Positions 61,297 to 64,000 of a DNA stretch of 64,000 nt are shown here, piece after piece (positions within the stretch are counted from its first letter, which is position 1; each line of letters begins with the position of its first letter). Under the pieces are notes generated by a model, which had not been told where the DNA came from, searched no databases, and saw only the letters and a list, made by a program, of their open reading frames with translations. This stretch comes from Pedobacter sp014947265 (GTDB taxonomy: Bacteria > Bacteroidota > Bacteroidia > Sphingobacteriales > Sphingobacteriaceae): assembly GCF_014947265.1 (NCBI RefSeq), contig NZ_JADCNK010000002.1, positions 186,001 through 250,000 on the forward strand. The letters are read 5' to 3'. Made by a program: the position numbers and the translations under genes.

Positions 61297-62276
61297 ATGC
61301 TGTTAAAATTTCTGCCGAATTTATCATCGGTTAAAGTCAAGTTATTTTCCTCCACCTTATACTCTTCTGGTAGGTCAGATTTTAGCGTGCCAAAAAAACA
61401 ATAGGTATTAAAATATGCCAGGGAAAGGTCATTTACCGATTCCTCCAGGTTTTTTAAAGAAATGCCATTGTTGGCAGAATAGGGTAGCCCTTCTACATGG
61501 ATATCTGTAATACTCCATATTTCTGCCGGAGTAAGGTGGGTATTGATAACATTTAAGTGTATCAGTTCTTGATTTACCTCTGCGATATAGGCTTCTAGTT
61601 TAATATTCCCCTTTAGTATGCGTATAATTTTTCCAGTAATCCTTTGCTTAAGCGTCCTGTTTTGAAAATTAGCCCTCTTAGTTTGAGTAAGGCGTGCTGT
61701 TCTGTTTTGGTATGTTTCGGAGTCGATTGCTTCTGCAAGAGGATCATGCAGGCTTATAAAGACACCATTTGCATTTAACCTGTTTTCTATGTACGAGATG
61801 AATTGTGGAATATCTGGAATATGATGCAAAACGGAAGAAGTAATAATGAGATCGAATTTTTCGTCTACATCTTCAATATATCCACATCTCGAATTTATAG
61901 GTATATTCCATTTCAATGAGCGTTTTTTTGCTCTCTCTAACATAGCATGTGAGGGATCTAAAAGAAACATGGAAGCTATTTTTCTTCCAACTAATGAATC
62001 TATTAAAAGCTGAGCGGCCAAACCTGTTCCGCAACCCAGATCCAAAACTTTAATTTTTTGTATTTTTTGCTTATCTAGCCAGGCATAAAGATGATTAATA
62101 ATGCGGTCAATCTGTTCGGGAAGATTAATCCACATTTCAGCATGGATCTTATCATAATATTTTGCTTCAATATTATGGAAGGTAAGGTTAACCTTTTCAT
62201 GAAAATCTTTTATCGAATCCAGATTGGACTTTTGCTCAAAAAGCGGGGTTAAAGATTTGAAAACATCGGTAGTCAT
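61281..62276 (-). CDS. Class I SAM-dependent methyltransferase
   Basis: A 331-residue protein. SAM-binding motif I is 'IKVLDLGCGTGLAAQLLIDS', with the acidic end of the next strand in 'FLLDPSHAML' and motif III-like 'FDLIITSSVLHHIPDIPQFI'. The C-terminal ~140 residues are specific to this protein. A role in sugar or glycan methylation fits the operon. It overlaps the next gene by 16 bases, implying coupling. Confidence 0.9.
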   Translation of the reverse strand: MTTDVFKSLTPLFEQKSNLDSIKDFHEKVNLTFHNIEAKYYDKIHAEMWINLPEQIDRIINHLYAWLDKQKIQKIKVLDLGCGTGLAAQLLIDSLVGRKIASMFLLDPSHAMLERAKKRSLKWNIPINSRCGYIEDVDEKFDLIITSSVLHHIPDIPQFISYIENRLNANGVFISLHDPLAEAIDSETYQNRTARLTQTKRANFQNRTLKQRITGKIIRILKGNIKLEAYIAEVNQELIHLNVINTHLTPAEIWSITDIHVEGLPYSANNGISLKNLEESVNDLSLAYFNTYCFFGTLKSDLPEEYKVEENNLTLTDDKFGRNFNSMWIRK

Positions 62277-62315
62277 TTTAATTGTGTATTGGCTTTAATT
62301 TACTGCTCAATGGGC

Positions 62316-63455
62316 TCAGTTATTTTCTATTAATAATTTTAGCCTGTTATGGATCTTTACCGGGTTAAAATCCATTTCAGCAAAATATCGACATTGTTTA
62401 ACACATGCTGATCTGAAATCCGGATTTTTGAGTTTATTTATGATACTTACCAAATCTGTTTTTGTTTCATTATCAACATAGCTTAACCAAGAATTTTTAA
62501 CGGCCCATTTGCCTATTGCTGCAGATTGGGGAGCTATTATAAGTACTGGTATACCTAAATGACAGAATTCGACAAATCTACTTGGAAAGCTGTATCTCGA
62601 TCTGATTTCTTCATTTGTATCTGAAGAATAAAAAACAATGATTACATCCGCTTCTTCTACCATGAAGTTGAACAGATCATAGAGTTCTTCAAATTTTTTG
62701 TAGAAAGAAATTTTGCTCGCATTCTGTAAAGAATTTTTGTAATCCTGATTAAAAGATCCTATCAGAATGATGTTTGTATGGGTTTCTTCGACTGCTTCAT
62801 TAATTTTTTCGACTGTTTTTTCAAAAAAATAGGGTAATAGCATGCCTGAAATGGCAAAATTGAATTTTTCGGATTTTATTCTTTTACTATGAGCTATAAA
62901 GGCACCATCAGGTATTGGATAAACAACAGATACATTTTTCCCACCATGAAGAGAGAGCATCTCTTCCATCGGTTCTGAAACCACAAAAAAATGCCTGCAA
63001 TTTTCAATTATTCTGTTGATTTGTTTTCTAGTGAGAATGTTCTCTTTAAAATATCGGTTGAAAATATTATCATCGTGAAAAAAGAGATAAAATGGGATAT
63101 TAGCTTGTTCCGCAAGTAAATAGACCAGGTAACTTACATAGTCTTCTAATAATCCGATTAAAATATCGCCTTTGGTAAAATGAAGCGCTTTGGACAGAGA
63201 TCTTGCTTGTAACCGCGTTCTCATGCTGGTTAAAAACGGAGTCGCTTTTCTTAAGGGCGGGTACCAGAATTTCTTTTCAAGGTTAATTTGCCTGAAGCTG
63301 GTGTTTCCCTTATTAACCGGGCTACAATTAATAAAGGTAACCTGATAACCTTCCTGTTCAAATCGTTTCAAATGCCGGTATAGCACAATACTTCCGCCTG
63401 CGGCATTATTTACCGGATAAAGTGAACTTGAAATAAAAAAAATCCTTTTTTCCAA
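62316..63455 (-). CDS. Probable glycosyltransferase (GT-B fold)
   Basis: A 379-residue protein. 'IFFISSSLYPVNNAAGGSIV' and 'YRHLKRFEQEGYQVTFINC' look like the start of a GT-B domain. The late part 'SRYSFPSRFVEFCHLGIPVL' is the usual loop near the nucleotide-sugar site. The middle ('NRIIENCRHFFVVSEPMEEM') is diverged. The start codon is TTG at 63455. It follows the next upstream glycosyltransferase by 3 bases. Confidence 0.8.
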   Translation of the reverse strand: MEKRIFFISSSLYPVNNAAGGSIVLYRHLKRFEQEGYQVTFINCSPVNKGNTSFRQINLEKKFWYPPLRKATPFLTSMRTRLQARSLSKALHFTKGDILIGLLEDYVSYLVYLLAEQANIPFYLFFHDDNIFNRYFKENILTRKQINRIIENCRHFFVVSEPMEEMLSLHGGKNVSVVYPIPDGAFIAHSKRIKSEKFNFAISGMLLPYFFEKTVEKINEAVEETHTNIILIGSFNQDYKNSLQNASKISFYKKFEELYDLFNFMVEEADVIIVFYSSDTNEEIRSRYSFPSRFVEFCHLGIPVLIIAPQSAAIGKWAVKNSWLSYVDNETKTDLVSIINKLKNPDFRSACVKQCRYFAEMDFNPVKIHNRLKLLIENN

Positions 63456-63458
63456 AAA

Positions 63459-64000
63459 TTATGAAATTTCGTCTACGGCACCCCAGGTTCTTTTGATATG
63501 TTTTACCTTTATAAAAAGAGAATTTAGAGCAGCAATTGTTACTGTTTCGTTATAGGAGATTTCGACAGCCTTTTTTTGATCTCCAATTGACTCTTCGTAG
63601 AGGCTTTTCATTTGAACAAAAATTTCGTTCGGATTTAACGGATCAAAATATCGGGCTGCTTCGCCTAGTTGTTCAACATGTCCGTCTAATCGGCTACAAA
63701 TTACTTTACAGCCCAGGTAGTAGGCTTCAAGTAGTGGCATATTGGTTGGCCCAAGAAAAGTTGGCATTACCAGTGAAATGGCATTTTTGTATAACCATTT
63801 CAGTTGCGGCAGGCTGACCACACCGAGTTGGATAACATTTTTTTCGAGGCCTAAGCTTTGGATGACACTATTAATGTAATCAATATTATTTTGATTTGCT
63901 CCTGTAAATACAAGTTTTACTTTTGGAAAATAAAATATAAATTGTTGGAAGGCAAGTAGCAGATTGTAATGGTTTTTATGTGGCCAATACCTGGCAGGGT
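63459..64000 (-). CDS. Family 4 glycosyltransferase, 5'-truncated by the window edge
   Basis: The minus-strand frame is open up to base 64000 ('ARYWPHKNHYNLLLAFQQFI' ... 'VKLVFTGANQNNIDYINSVI'), so an internal GTG near 63821 is not the start. Visible is the C-terminal GT-B domain with 'AISLVMPTFLGPTNMPLLEA' (family EX7E region, 'LLEAYYLGCKVICS'), followed by 'LGEAARYFDPLNPNEI'. The exopolysaccharide operon therefore continues past the right end. Confidence 0.88.
   Translation of the reverse strand, partial: PARYWPHKNHYNLLLAFQQFIFYFPKVKLVFTGANQNNIDYINSVIQSLGLEKNVIQLGVVSLPQLKWLYKNAISLVMPTFLGPTNMPLLEAYYLGCKVICSRLDGHVEQLGEAARYFDPLNPNEIFVQMKSLYEESIGDQKKAVEISYNETVTIAALNSLFIKVKHIKRTWGAVDEIS

Noticed and set aside
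63459..63821. Separate 120-residue gene starting at the GTG near 63821
   Set aside because: The same frame is open up to the window edge and encodes the preceding part of the GT4 C-terminal domain, so it is one truncated gene.

Overview
The window looks like the chromosome of a Bacteroidota bacterium of the Sphingobacteriaceae, most like Pedobacter. The signs are a SusC/SusD polysaccharide utilisation locus (PUL) with a hybrid two-component regulator, lipoproteins with 'SCKKD'-type anchors, gene starts without Shine-Dalgarno sequences, TAnnTTTG-type promoter elements and an exosortase-linked exopolysaccharide operon. The genus is an inference from gene style; no marker gene is present.

Layout. 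(1) 1-2650: two tandem AraC-type regulators (the first cut by the window edge), then a REP-associated transposase (RAYT) flanked by inverted and duplicated REP hairpins. (2) 2650-6120: a small accessory stretch on the minus strand: a TNT-like (NAD+ glycohydrolase type) lipoprotein with a zinc-ribbon partner gene, a carboxypeptidase-regulatory-domain lipoprotein, a frameshifted gene remnant, tRNA-Ser(UGA) and a DoxX membrane protein. (3) 6775-29289: a PUL. Its hybrid regulator is split into two overlapping ORFs. It is followed by a 2.4-copy 330-bp repeat array, then susC, susD, a DUF3823 lipoprotein, two GH43 enzymes, a clan GH-A enzyme, a GH2 enzyme, a HigBA toxin-antitoxin pair on the opposite strand, a GH106 alpha-L-rhamnosidase and a third GH43. 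The mix of arabinosidase, galactosidase and rhamnosidase types suggests arabinose/galactose/rhamnose-bearing plant glycans (arabinogalactan or rhamnogalacturonan side chains). Three places in the PUL carry a direct repeat of a TTGAkACA-like half-site with exactly 21 bp spacing, a candidate operator for the regulator.

(4) 29414-44420: housekeeping and single genes: membrane protein, GNAT acetyltransferase, MOSC protein, MscS channel, lipoproteins, PRC-barrel protein, DUF2807 (GIN) protein, MFS sugar transporter, PepE peptidase and a PAS histidine kinase. The long gaps between them are filled with palindromic intergenic repeats. (5) 44681-64000: a minus-strand exopolysaccharide operon, at least 18.7 kb, running in from beyond the right edge and ending at a clear terminator at 45220-45242. 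It encodes about twelve glycosyltransferases, a SAM methyltransferase, a Wzy-like polymerase, an exosortase (XrtY-like) and a WcaF-like acetyltransferase. Two members are broken: a decayed GT4 gene (49941-50613) and an FkbM methyltransferase gene with an in-frame stop (53117-53839).

How the parts work together: in the PUL, the periplasmic sensor domain of the hybrid regulator would detect oligosaccharide, the AraC domain would activate the sus-type operon, SusC/D would import the glycan, and the signal-peptide-bearing glycosidases would trim side chains. In the exopolysaccharide operon, glycosyltransferases would build a repeat unit, the Wzy-like protein would polymerise it, and methyl and acetyl groups would decorate it. 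The exosortase would process or anchor a partner protein that is not encoded in this window.
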